A DNA stretch of 64,000 bases, from positions 120,578 to 184,577 of the forward strand of contig NZ_BJKB01000010.1 of assembly GCF_010725055.1 (NCBI RefSeq), written 5' to 3'. The position numbers and the translations under genes are program-made. The notes beneath the pieces were generated by a model that searched no databases, was not told the origin of the DNA, and worked only from the letters and a program-made list of their open reading frames with translations. Positions 47,251-56,988 of this stretch are shown one piece after another (the stretch's first letter is position 1; each line of letters starts with the position of its first letter). This DNA is from Gelidibacter japonicus. Its GTDB lineage: Bacteria; Bacteroidota; Bacteroidia; Flavobacteriales; Flavobacteriaceae.

Positions 47251-47457
47251 GTTGCAGCATTTTTTAGCTTTTTTTAGAAAAGAAACTGGAAGCGGAAACT
47301 TCCAGTTTCCTGTTGAAGCGATTCACTTTATCTCTACCAACAAACAGCCGATCAAGTCCTCCATTTCTGGAAATTTTGAAAAACACCGATCTTGATAAAC
47401 TAAATTCAATCGCCTCATACCGGCTATACTTTCTTTGCAGTAGTTGATAGCCAATGT

Positions 47458-47659
47458 TTTAAAATAATCTGGGACACTTTACCGTCCCAGATTATTGGTG
47501 CAAATGAGTCTATGGAATCTTTAGGCATTATACACTTTCTAAAAAGTCAATATAATAACTCAAACTTCTAAGAATCCTTTGTCACGCAGGATTCCCCTGT
47601 ACATCTACAGCAAGGAATCCATATCTTTTGTTTCAAAGAACAACTATAACATATATTAT
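47458..47659 (-). ncRNA. Candidate regulated small RNA, copy 3
   Basis: Predicted minus-strand transcript of about 200 bases from the start set by promoter 47664-47706 to hairpin B (47493-47466), followed by ATTATTTTA on that strand. It is about 456 bp from copy 2 and similar along its length. The short frame MYRGILRDKGFLEV lies at 47604-47560. Confidence 0.5.
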
Positions 47660-47663
47660 AATA

Positions 47664-47706
47664 CCAATTTACAATGGTTTATCGTTTTAGGAAATGACCC
47701 AGGTCA
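47664..47706 (-). promoter_or_regulatory. TGA-N6-TCA regulated promoter of small RNA copy 3
   Basis: The palindrome is at 47695-47706 (minus strand TGACCTGGGTCA), 23 bp, then TAAATTGG at 47671-47664; predicted start near 47659. Confidence 0.6.
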
Positions 47707-47861
47707 GTTGTACGATTTTTTAGAATTTTTTTTTAAAATAGAAACTGGAAGCCGAAACTCGCAGTTTTCTGTTGAGACGATTTATTTTATTGAACTTTCT
47801 GTTTTCTTACGATTAATGAAAGAATTTAACATGTAATAGTTCGCAAGTGTTCAAACATCTC

Positions 47862-50800
47862 TTAAATCAAAATATGAACCTCAAGATCATGTTGCATACC
47901 ATCATCTTTTAATGGAACAACAGCTCCTTTGCCTTGCTCATTTTCCATTTTCCACCACGAACCTTCAATATCTTTTTTCTGATATATTGTGATGTTATAG
48001 GTGGTCGTTTTGAAGCGGTAATGGATTGTGACTGAAGGCCATTCTTCAGGATAGCAGGGTGTAAATTTAAGTTGATCTACCAATAGTTCCATGCCTAGCA
48101 TCGAGCTAATAATAAATTGATTCATCCAGCCTGCTGAACCTGTGTACCAGGTCCAACCGCCACGGCCGCGATGGGTTTCGTTCGCGTAAACATCCGCAGC
48201 CATGACATAGGGCTCTACTTTATAAACCTGTACATCATCTTGTTTTAGAGCATGATTAATGGGTTGTATCATACTAAAGAGTTCATAGGCAGTCTTTCGG
48301 TCCCCAAGCGCAGCAAAAGCCATTAAGGTCCAGATGGCGGCATGGGAATATTGTCCTCCATTTTCTCTTACACCGGGCACATATCCTTTTATATATCCGG
48401 GATTCAAATCAGATTTATCAAACGGCGGATCGAGAAGCTGGATGATTTTTATATCTCTTCTAACCAAGTGTTTATTTAAAGACTCCATCGCTTGAATTCT
48501 TCTTTTCTCCGGAGCAGCATTAGTCAATACAGACCAGCTTTGAGAAATGGCATCTATGCTACATTCATCATTTATCTTTGATCCAAGTGGTGTTCCGTCA
48601 TCAAACCAGGCACGTCTATACCATTCGCCATCCCAAGCAGATTTCTCAATATTGGCTTGTAATTGAATAGCCTCGTCTTTACAGGTGGCTGCAAATTCGG
48701 CATCACCATACTGACTAGCTACTTTCTCAAAGTTTAAAAGAATGTCATATAGGAAAAATGCCAACCACACACTTTCACCTTTACCTTTATTCCCTACTTG
48801 ATCCATACCATCATTCCAATCTCCGGAACCCATTAACGGTAAGCCATGTTTTCCGAATCGGAGACTATGTTTTATGGCAAGTCGACAATGTCGGTATAAA
48901 TCCGTGCTTAAACTTCCGCTCGTCGGTAGGTCATAAAGTGAATCTTCTCCGTCAAGCAACAGTCTGGATTCTAAAAATCCAGTGTGCTCTTTCAGGATTC
49001 CCAAATCGCCCGTAGCATTTAAATATCTATAAACCGCAAATGGCAGCCATAACAGATCGTCAGAACAATTTGTACGCACACCTCTTCCTTCTGGCGGATG
49101 CCACCAATGCTGAACATCTCCTTCTATAAATTGTCGTGAGGCATTTAAAAGTATTTGTTTCCGTGCCAATTCGGGTTTATTGTGCAGTAAAGATAGTATA
49201 TCTTGAATCTGGTCTCTGAAACCAAAGGCCCCTCCAGATTGATAGAATCCACTGCGGGCAAATAACCTGGAAGCAATAGTTTGATAGGTAAGCCATCCAT
49301 TGGCCAGAAGATTTAAGGCATCATCTGGAGTCTGAACCTGGACCGTATTTACGATCTCATTCCAGTAATCCTTAATCTGATCAAAAGATTGATTGACGCT
49401 ATTCAGGTCTGAAAAGGTTTGAATGAGCTTAATCGCTGAAGATGTGTTATCACCACTGCCAATTAAAAAAGCAATCTCTCTTTCTTCCCCCGGCAGCAAA
49501 TCAAACTTTCCTTGTAAACCTGCGCAGGTGTCACGTCCGGCACCAATTTTTCCTCTAAGATCCTGGCGGTACAAGGCCTGAGGATTGGAAAGGCTTCTGT
49601 TTCTGCCAATAAAATTCGACCGGTCAGTGGTATTGCTAAACTTACTCACTCCAATAATTTTAAAAAATGCCACCCGATTGGCAAAAGCATCATTGTACCT
49701 GTTTCGAAATAACAAGGCACCATTCTGAACATCATACTCTGAAAGAATATGCATATTGGTTTTGGATCGGACATTGCCTAAAATAATTTCCAAGTACCCT
49801 GTAGCAGAAAGTTTTCTTTGCTGGTCGGTATTATTTTTTATCCTAAGCATTACAAATTTAATGGGTGCCTCTTTGTCCACAAACACTTTCATTTCGGAAG
49901 ATATCCCGTTTTCTATATGATCATAGTTGGTATAGCCAAAGCCATGTGTAGCAATATAATTTGTTTTTCCTTTTACGGGAAATGGCGCTGGTGACCAAAA
50001 TAATCCGGTTTCTTCGTCCCGAAGATAAAAAGCTTCACCACTGGTGTCCGATACTGGATCGTTATGCCAGGGAGTTATGCGATATTCATGCGCATTCACA
50101 GCCCAGGTATAGGCCGAGCCACTTTCTGAAACCACGGTTCCAATGGTCGGATTTGCAATGATATTAACCCAAGGGGCCGGCGTGGTTGCTTCATTATCAA
50201 TTAGAATCTTATATTCTTTTCCATCTGCAGTAAAACCTCCTGTTCCATTAAAAAATTTAAGGTCGGTTGGCATCACTACATTTTCGAGATTATTTTTTTC
50301 GGAAGTCTTTTGTTTGACATCTAATAATGGAGAAGAACCTATTTCTCTATACAACTTTGAAATTTGCTTTGATAGGGGGCCATTATTGTCAGTGATAATT
50401 ACCTTGGCAACACTTTCAAATAGGATATGGTCCTCTGAGGTAATTTGATCGATTGATTTTACATATATTTTTCCGGGGATATGGCTAGTTAATGTGTCAC
50501 CAGCCGAAATCATTCCTACAATCTGATCTTGTAATTCATGTCGGTATGATCCATGGTCCTCATTCCAGATCACAAGATCTACAGACAATCCTTTTAATAG
50601 CCAATAACTATGGGCCTTGATCATTTGAGTAACTAAATCCAGGTTTTCCAAATTATATATTTGTAATAATACAATTGGTAGGTCGCCTGATATTGAATGG
50701 CTCCATAGTCCAGATTGACCTCTAAAATTGCTTTTGATCACTGCCTCATTGGCGCGCAATGCCGGATTGGAATAAATAATCGAAGCAGCTAACTTTCCAA

Positions 50801-53800
50801 ACATCTGCGCTTCTGCTTCTGTTGCATTGATCTGTCTTAATAATACTTGGCTATGTGTCCATGAAAGGTCCAGAGCTCGTTTTCTAAGATTTTTATCTCT
50901 GTATTTATGCATGAGCGTCTCACTCTCTTGACGACTTTCGCAAATACCATATACGAGATTGATTGTTGCGGTGGTGTGTGGCTCAATGATTATACGCTGT
51001 TTGGTAGCCATAACAGGATCCAAAACTGCTCCCTGATTGCCAGCCAATTTACCGATATCCAACGCCTGGGGATGGGTTAAGGATTTCCCTCTTCCAATAA
51101 ATTGCATCCGGTCTGTTTCAAAGGAAACTTCTTCCACGTGTGCTCCGTATACATCCATGAGATGAAAAAAATGAGGAGGTACTTCGTTTTTAGACCGGGG
51201 CCTTCTCGTGCCAAATATGGCGTTGTATTCCGGTTGTATCTCTGTTTGGACAAAGAGGTTGCTAAATGCCGGATGTGACTCATCGGAGGCATGAGTGGCC
51301 AGAACGATCTCTGCGTAACTGGTAATTTCCATAGTTTTTGGAGATTGCGACCGGTTTGTAATCCTGATTTTTCTGATTTCTACATTATCCTCAGGGGATA
51401 TCACAATTTGGGTTTTGGTTTCAAAATCAAAATCCTGTCTGCGGAACTCAACCATGCCCTGAGAAAATATAGCCTCATAAATTTTGTAAGGTTGAAGGGT
51501 AGGATTATAGGTGTTGGACCAAAAATGTCCACTGTCCACATCTTTTATATAGCAAAAGATGCCGTAATTATCCTTTATGGCATCTTCCCGCCATCTGGTA
51601 ACAGCTAGGTTTTTCCAGCGACTGTAACCGCCTCCAGAATTGGTCACCATGACTTGGTAATCACCATTACTGAGCAATTGTAATTCAGGGATTGGCGTAT
51701 TTGGCGTATTTGTAATTCTTAATTGTGCATCTGCGGCACTGGTGTGCATATCAGTTATTTTAGCGGTATGTGCGTAAAAAATGGATCTTTTTGGAATACG
51801 TTCCTGTAGGAGAAGTTCGGTCGCCTGAAAGCGCAATTCTGAGGCAAATCGATTTTGCATGGGTTTGTTTAATAAAACATAGGCAAAGGATAGAAACCCC
51901 ATCCCTTGGTGGTGGGCCATATAGGAATTGATGGCCACATGTTTTTCGCCACGCGGTAAACGTGATTTGGTATAATCAATGGCTTCTAAAAAGCCATATT
52001 CGCCTTCAAAACCTTCCTCCGATAAACGCTTTAAATTGGATGTTGCCTTTTTAGGCTCAACCATTAAAGCCAGCATAGTGGCGTAAGGCGCTATGACCAA
52101 GTCTTCCTCTAGTCCACGTTTTAACCCTATCCCGGGCACACCGAAAGCTTGGTATTGATAATTCAGATTGGTATCCACACTGTTGTATCCAGATTCTGAA
52201 ATGCCCCAAGGAACATCACGTTTTTTAGCATATTCTATCTGTCTTTTTACCATGGCAATATTTGTTGCATGCAATAAAGTATTTTCATATGTTGGCATTA
52301 CTAATTGAGGCATTAGATATTCAAACATCGAACCACTCCATGACAGTAGGATAGCACCATATTTCGAATCGGTAAGCAATCGGCCTAAGGAGAACCAACT
52401 TTCCTGGGGTAACATTCCCTGCGCAATGCCAACAAAAACGCCCATTCTTGCTTCTGAAGCAAGCATATCATAAAAGCTATCATCTCTTCTCAATTCATCT
52501 ACATTATAACCAATTGAAAGATGCTTGGTGTTTTTGTCCAACAGAAATTCGTAATTCACGATACTCAATTGCTCTAATTGTTCGGCTAATTCCTCATAAT
52601 AGTTGAATTTTTCCGGAATAGAATTTTTCGCGCTTTTTAAAGCAGTTTTTACTTTAGCCAGCCAGTCAATATCTTTTTCGTCACTTGTTTCTTTTTGGTA
52701 TTGGTCAATCTGTTGACTCAACTCTCCATTCATTTCGTGGAGAGAAAGAAGAGAGTGATTGAGATCTAATGGCGACAAACTGCCAAACGATTTGGGAATT
52801 GGCAATAGATTGAGCCAAGGAATTTGCCTGTATAAATCTTCCCGGGTGTTTGCTATTTGATTTTTTAATTTTAGTTTCCATTTTCCAATTTCATTATTTT
52901 CATCTACCTCGCTTATTTTATCACAGAGAGCCATCAAATCATCTAAATGCCCTTTAATTTCAGACAAAGAATTATTTTTCTTACGGCTAATTTCTTTCAA
53001 AAAACTCGCTATATTTTCAATAGTGTCGTCTTTTTCCTCTTTCAGCACATCCTGAATAATTCCTAGTGTAGAGCGAAGACCGTTAAAACTTTCAGGATTG
53101 AAAACAGGATTCGATTTACACGCCAAAATGCCTTGTCGTAAAATGAGAAGATGCCCGACCAGATTTCCACTATCAACTGTGGATACGTATGCGGGTCTCA
53201 GTATGTCTAAGGTGCGGGTATCATACCAGTTGTAAAAATGGCCTTTATAACGTTCCATTTTATGCAATGTCTTTAGGGTGTTGCTGCATCTAAAAAGCAT
53301 TTCTGTCATGGTAATATATCCAAAATCGTATGCTGCAAGGTCCGCCAGCAATGAGAGGCCAATATTTGTAGGCGAGGTACGGTGCGCGATTACTGGATTA
53401 GGGTGTTGTTGGAAATTGTCCGGTGGGAGCCAGTTTTCTCCTTCATTCACAAATTCTTCAAAAAAGCTCCATGTTTTGCGGGCCGATTTATGAAGGAATA
53501 TTTTCTGAGTCTCATTAAGATCTGGCGCCTCTTCTCTTTGTGGTAAACTTAACCTCCAGGCAATAACAGGAGAAAGAAACCATAATATTAGGATGGGCGA
53601 AGAAACAAAAAACGCGGGTAAATTATTATAAAGAAATAAAGTAAGACACAGAAAAGACAATGCTGGGCCAATCCACATTTTACGATAAATGAACCAACTG
53701 TTTTTTTTAGTGTGCTGGGAAGCGGTGGCAGAAGGAGTCCATTCTAAAAGTTTTTTACCACTAACGAGCATTCTCCAATTGGTTCGGATAATAGCATCTG

Positions 53801-56555
53801 TAAACCGGTAAGCTTCATAGGGCAATACTGCTATCCCAAATATAAAGCGCAATAAAACTTCCTTGACGGAACTGCCCACTTCCGAAATATGGGCATTAAA
53901 CTCTAAGTCTTCCGGGCGGCGGAATAACTGTAAAAAAGCCGCTGCCATAACGGGCAATAGTATAATAATGGTCACAGCAAGGGTCCAAAACCAAGGCTTG
54001 GGTAAAATGAACCAGCCCAGCATTAATATTAACAAAAGAGAAAGGGCCAACAAGCTTCTACGCAAATTGTCAACTATTTTCCAACGGGATAAGAGTGAAA
54101 GTTTATTCCTGACAACTTTTCCTTTTTTATTTTTTACATAGGGCAATATCCACGCTGCTATTTGCCAATCGCCCCTGATCCAGCGATGTTGGCGTTTTAT
54201 ATCTGCTTCATAACTGGAAGGATTGTTTTCATATACAATAACATCGCTTAATAAACCGGAGCGGGTATAGCAACCTTCCAATAAGTCATGGCTAAGGATG
54301 CGATTTTCAGGAAAACGTTCGCCCACCACTTTTTCAAATATATCCACATCGTAGATACCTTTTCCAATAAAGGAACCTTCTTCAAAGATGTCCTGATAAA
54401 CATCAGAAGACGCCTTGGTATAAGGGTCTAGGCCTTTCATATCGCCTTGCAGGCGCAAATAAAGAGAGGTTTTGCCTTTAGGGAAATTAGAGGCTACTCT
54501 TGGCTGCAAAATTCCATAACCCTGTACCACCCGTTTTTTACTTTCGTCGTATACAGCACGATTTAAGGGGTGTGCCATGGTTGCAATTAATTTCCATGCG
54601 GCCTCCCTTGGAAGTTGAGTGTCTGAATCAAGTGTGATTATATATTTTATATTTTTCAGATTTGCGTAATCTCCGATAATCTGACTGAAATTATTTTCAC
54701 CTTCATCTCTTAACAGGGTATTTAAGGCAGAAAGCTTCCCCCTTTTTCGTTCATACCCCATCCATTTACCTTCTTGGGGGTTCCATTTTCTCGGTCGGTG
54801 AAACAGATAAAAAATATCCGGCTTTCCGGGTTGGTTGTATTTTTCATTCAATTGCTGAATCCTTTGACTCACCAGGTTGAGAAGAAATCTGTCATCAGGC
54901 ATATGTTCAGAGTCGGCATCAGTAAAATCAGTCAATAGACTGAAGTATAAATTTCTTTCCCGGTTGGCTAAAAATCGAATTTCGAGCGCTTCCACATTTG
55001 CTTCAATATCATCTTTTCCAGATAGCATTGTTGGAATGGTGACCAGGGTACGGTATTTGACAGGGATCCCTTTTGAGAAATCGAATTTGGGTAATATTCT
55101 GGGTTTGATCCATATAGTTGCCAACCAATTGGTAAAGGAAATCGCCAAATGAGCAGCACCGGCCATACATATCACTGCAACCAGAATGAGAAATTGCCAA
55201 CTAAAATCGCCATAGATCCAAGCTACCGACAGCATTCCAAAAGCGATGGCCAATGTAAGAATGGTTATAAAAGAAAGGTAGATGAAAACTGGCCTTTTTT
55301 CCATAAAGTTGGTCAGGCCTTGTTTTGTATTAAAGCGCATCTGGGCAGCCTCTTTTAATTGATCAAAGCCTTCATCTATCAAGTAATAGCCTATATAAGT
55401 CTGTCTGCCATAGGGTTCGTTCCCTATATTTGTTCTTTTTGATAATTCAATAGTCTTTTGTGCAATTTCTGCTTCAGAAAGAGGGCTGCTTTTGGCAATG
55501 GTTTCAATGACATGCCTGTAGCGGTCCCGTGTAGAAAAATCCAATAGGGGATAAGTGCCTGAAGGGTCTTTCCGTAATATTTGTTCGACGATACTTGAAG
55601 ATTCCACAAATTTACGCCAGTCGGTGGATCCAATAAATCGCAATGTGCCAATGCTGTTTTTAACGGATACCTGATCAGTAGCCTGTTTTTGGTTTTCTTG
55701 CCAAACCAGATCAGAACCGGCTATTCCCTGCTTGGATAATTGTTGCTCAAGCCAGCTTAGGGGTAAAGCAAAAGCAGGGCCTTTTCCTTGGAGTTTACGG
55801 GTAAATCCTGCAACAAAAGGACTATTTAAAATAGGATTGGATCTGGCCATATTTGCGATGGTCAATACCAAATTGACGGGATCTTCTTTTACGGTTTCGA
55901 TCATTTGCTCACTCCAATAATCCGCAATATTATTGTCAATCATATCAAGCGCTGTTTTTTCTGCAATCCTTCTGAGATTTTCAATAACAGCAAGTTTCAT
56001 CATGATCGGGATAGCCCATAATTCTCCTAGGGTCAGAATTTTTTCTGATTGATAAGCCGAGATAAAACCTTTTAATCCATTTGAGTCGACGCGACAATCA
56101 CTGTGCGCAATAATTTCGAGAGCTATATCATAGACCCGTGGCATTCCGCTCGAGTTTCCATTGGCCAGGTAGGGCAGGCCTTCGCTATATTTTTTAGGTA
56201 GATGTTTTTTGGCAGTACCAATTTGCTCTTCAATCAAATAGAAATTGTCAAGGAGCCATTCTGCTGCAGGCGTTATTACTTGGCCTAAATGAATGCTTTC
56301 CACCAACAGATTGCGTACCTCAACTAGCGTTTTTTCATTGTCATCCAATCGTTCCAAAAGCTTATCCCTTCGTTTGCCTTTTAGTGCTTTATGAGACCGT
56401 GCCACTATACCGGCATGATTTCGCATTTGATCAAAATTGTATAATTCTGAGCGTATAGGGTCTGACAAGGTAGAATTTAAAAAGGCATGGCGCTTTTGGA
56501 AATATTTGCGCATTCGGGATAACATTTCGATAACTGTAGTGCTTTTAACCTTCAT
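47862..56555 (-). CDS. Giant cyclic beta-glucan synthase (NdvB/ChvB-like, GT84-GH94)
   Basis: About 2897 residues from the ATG at 56555; a TTG at 56579 would add eight. N-terminal helical region, then membrane helices near 418-480. A processive glycosyltransferase domain follows, about 500-830, with ITLDSDTQLPREAAW (near 642), VQGYGILQPRV, SHDLLEGCYTRSGLL and RQHRWIRGDWQ. More helices lie near 835-875 and 958-1000, and a glycoamylase-like domain (SEARMGVFVGIAQGMLPQE, LLSWSGSMFEYLMP) near 1340-1650. Two GH94-type sandwich regions precede the phosphorylase barrel with MGSGDWNDGMDQVG near 2582. This is the complete ChvB architecture, which polymerises, cyclises and trims osmoregulated periplasmic beta-1,2-glucan. 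Regulated promoter upstream; no ndvA/cgmA exporter nearby. Confidence 0.92.
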   Translation of the reverse strand: MKVKSTTVIEMLSRMRKYFQKRHAFLNSTLSDPIRSELYNFDQMRNHAGIVARSHKALKGKRRDKLLERLDDNEKTLVEVRNLLVESIHLGQVITPAAEWLLDNFYLIEEQIGTAKKHLPKKYSEGLPYLANGNSSGMPRVYDIALEIIAHSDCRVDSNGLKGFISAYQSEKILTLGELWAIPIMMKLAVIENLRRIAEKTALDMIDNNIADYWSEQMIETVKEDPVNLVLTIANMARSNPILNSPFVAGFTRKLQGKGPAFALPLSWLEQQLSKQGIAGSDLVWQENQKQATDQVSVKNSIGTLRFIGSTDWRKFVESSSIVEQILRKDPSGTYPLLDFSTRDRYRHVIETIAKSSPLSEAEIAQKTIELSKRTNIGNEPYGRQTYIGYYLIDEGFDQLKEAAQMRFNTKQGLTNFMEKRPVFIYLSFITILTLAIAFGMLSVAWIYGDFSWQFLILVAVICMAGAAHLAISFTNWLATIWIKPRILPKFDFSKGIPVKYRTLVTIPTMLSGKDDIEANVEALEIRFLANRERNLYFSLLTDFTDADSEHMPDDRFLLNLVSQRIQQLNEKYNQPGKPDIFYLFHRPRKWNPQEGKWMGYERKRGKLSALNTLLRDEGENNFSQIIGDYANLKNIKYIITLDSDTQLPREAAWKLIATMAHPLNRAVYDESKKRVVQGYGILQPRVASNFPKGKTSLYLRLQGDMKGLDPYTKASSDVYQDIFEEGSFIGKGIYDVDIFEKVVGERFPENRILSHDLLEGCYTRSGLLSDVIVYENNPSSYEADIKRQHRWIRGDWQIAAWILPYVKNKKGKVVRNKLSLLSRWKIVDNLRRSLLALSLLLILMLGWFILPKPWFWTLAVTIIILLPVMAAAFLQLFRRPEDLEFNAHISEVGSSVKEVLLRFIFGIAVLPYEAYRFTDAIIRTNWRMLVSGKKLLEWTPSATASQHTKKNSWFIYRKMWIGPALSFLCLTLFLYNNLPAFFVSSPILILWFLSPVIAWRLSLPQREEAPDLNETQKIFLHKSARKTWSFFEEFVNEGENWLPPDNFQQHPNPVIAHRTSPTNIGLSLLADLAAYDFGYITMTEMLFRCSNTLKTLHKMERYKGHFYNWYDTRTLDILRPAYVSTVDSGNLVGHLLILRQGILACKSNPVFNPESFNGLRSTLGIIQDVLKEEKDDTIENIASFLKEISRKKNNSLSEIKGHLDDLMALCDKISEVDENNEIGKWKLKLKNQIANTREDLYRQIPWLNLLPIPKSFGSLSPLDLNHSLLSLHEMNGELSQQIDQYQKETSDEKDIDWLAKVKTALKSAKNSIPEKFNYYEELAEQLEQLSIVNYEFLLDKNTKHLSIGYNVDELRRDDSFYDMLASEARMGVFVGIAQGMLPQESWFSLGRLLTDSKYGAILLSWSGSMFEYLMPQLVMPTYENTLLHATNIAMVKRQIEYAKKRDVPWGISESGYNSVDTNLNYQYQAFGVPGIGLKRGLEEDLVIAPYATMLALMVEPKKATSNLKRLSEEGFEGEYGFLEAIDYTKSRLPRGEKHVAINSYMAHHQGMGFLSFAYVLLNKPMQNRFASELRFQATELLLQERIPKRSIFYAHTAKITDMHTSAADAQLRITNTPNTPIPELQLLSNGDYQVMVTNSGGGYSRWKNLAVTRWREDAIKDNYGIFCYIKDVDSGHFWSNTYNPTLQPYKIYEAIFSQGMVEFRRQDFDFETKTQIVISPEDNVEIRKIRITNRSQSPKTMEITSYAEIVLATHASDESHPAFSNLFVQTEIQPEYNAIFGTRRPRSKNEVPPHFFHLMDVYGAHVEEVSFETDRMQFIGRGKSLTHPQALDIGKLAGNQGAVLDPVMATKQRIIIEPHTTATINLVYGICESRQESETLMHKYRDKNLRKRALDLSWTHSQVLLRQINATEAEAQMFGKLAASIIYSNPALRANEAVIKSNFRGQSGLWSHSISGDLPIVLLQIYNLENLDLVTQMIKAHSYWLLKGLSVDLVIWNEDHGSYRHELQDQIVGMISAGDTLTSHIPGKIYVKSIDQITSEDHILFESVAKVIITDNNGPLSKQISKLYREIGSSPLLDVKQKTSEKNNLENVVMPTDLKFFNGTGGFTADGKEYKILIDNEATTPAPWVNIIANPTIGTVVSESGSAYTWAVNAHEYRITPWHNDPVSDTSGEAFYLRDEETGLFWSPAPFPVKGKTNYIATHGFGYTNYDHIENGISSEMKVFVDKEAPIKFVMLRIKNNTDQQRKLSATGYLEIILGNVRSKTNMHILSEYDVQNGALLFRNRYNDAFANRVAFFKIIGVSKFSNTTDRSNFIGRNRSLSNPQALYRQDLRGKIGAGRDTCAGLQGKFDLLPGEEREIAFLIGSGDNTSSAIKLIQTFSDLNSVNQSFDQIKDYWNEIVNTVQVQTPDDALNLLANGWLTYQTIASRLFARSGFYQSGGAFGFRDQIQDILSLLHNKPELARKQILLNASRQFIEGDVQHWWHPPEGRGVRTNCSDDLLWLPFAVYRYLNATGDLGILKEHTGFLESRLLLDGEDSLYDLPTSGSLSTDLYRHCRLAIKHSLRFGKHGLPLMGSGDWNDGMDQVGNKGKGESVWLAFFLYDILLNFEKVASQYGDAEFAATCKDEAIQLQANIEKSAWDGEWYRRAWFDDGTPLGSKINDECSIDAISQSWSVLTNAAPEKRRIQAMESLNKHLVRRDIKIIQLLDPPFDKSDLNPGYIKGYVPGVRENGGQYSHAAIWTLMAFAALGDRKTAYELFSMIQPINHALKQDDVQVYKVEPYVMAADVYANETHRGRGGWTWYTGSAGWMNQFIISSMLGMELLVDQLKFTPCYPEEWPSVTIHYRFKTTTYNITIYQKKDIEGSWWKMENEQGKGAVVPLKDDGMQHDLEVHILI

Positions 56556-56651
56556 ATTCAAGTGATAATGATTTGTCAAAGCAGAAAATAGAATGTAGTT
56601 TAATAAGTGTCATTATACCTTCAAAGAACAAATCAATAATTAATAAAAGCT

Positions 56652-56694
56652 TTAAGATATAGCCATTTGTAATTGCTAAAAATGATCTGGATCA
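56652..56694 (-). promoter_or_regulatory. TGA-N6-TCA regulated promoter of glucan synthase
   Basis: The palindrome is at 56683-56694 (minus strand TGATCCAGATCA), 23 bp, then TATCTTAA at 56659-56652; predicted start near 56647. The remainder of 56580-56988 holds no gene I can support. Confidence 0.65.
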
Positions 56695-56988
56695 GTCTGA
56701 CAGGAGATTTATTTTACATGACTTTATTTCCGTATGTTATGGCTTTTTCAATTCAGTTTGTGAGGCCATAATGCATACGTCCACTTTATATTGTAAAACA
56801 GCATCAGAATGAACTTTAAGGAACAATCCGTAGTTGCCTCATAAATTTCCATCCCGAAATGGTTAATCGTATTGGTTCTTAGGATGTTCAATAACCACTT
56901 TGGCAGTCATTATTTTCGTAAGACACGTATTGATGAGCATTGGTCATGGTTTCAGGATGAATCCTATGATCGATTTGGGTATCGTCTT

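Larger units (their letters stand above)
46368..47769 (-). repeat. Tandem array of three ~455-465-bp units, each with two hairpins
   Basis: Three diverged units in direct orientation. Hairpin A starts at 46368, 46821, 47282 and 47741. Hairpin B, a perfect AATCTGGGAC / GTCCCAGATT stem, is at 46547-46574, 47011-47038 and 47466-47493. Units 2 and 3 also carry a regulated minus-strand promoter between B and the next A; in unit 1 this site is decayed (TGACCACCAAAA near 46772). Read on the minus strand each intact unit is promoter, about 200 transcribed bases, terminator B, spacer, terminator A. Confidence 0.85.

Noticed and set aside
47239..47281. Plus-strand promoter at the small-RNA palindromes
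   Set aside because: At 23 bp on the plus side the sequence is TTAGAAAA (copy 2) or TTTTTAAA (copy 3). Neither fits TAnnTTTG, whereas the minus side fits in both copies.
47057..47836. Two plus-strand reading frames (47057-47395 and 47579-47836) sharing IPLYIYSK and NLQWF blocks
   Set aside because: They run through both hairpins and the palindrome, their similarity follows the nucleotide repeat, and unit 1 has no counterpart. The promoter geometry points to the minus strand. A few third-position differences keep a weak doubt.
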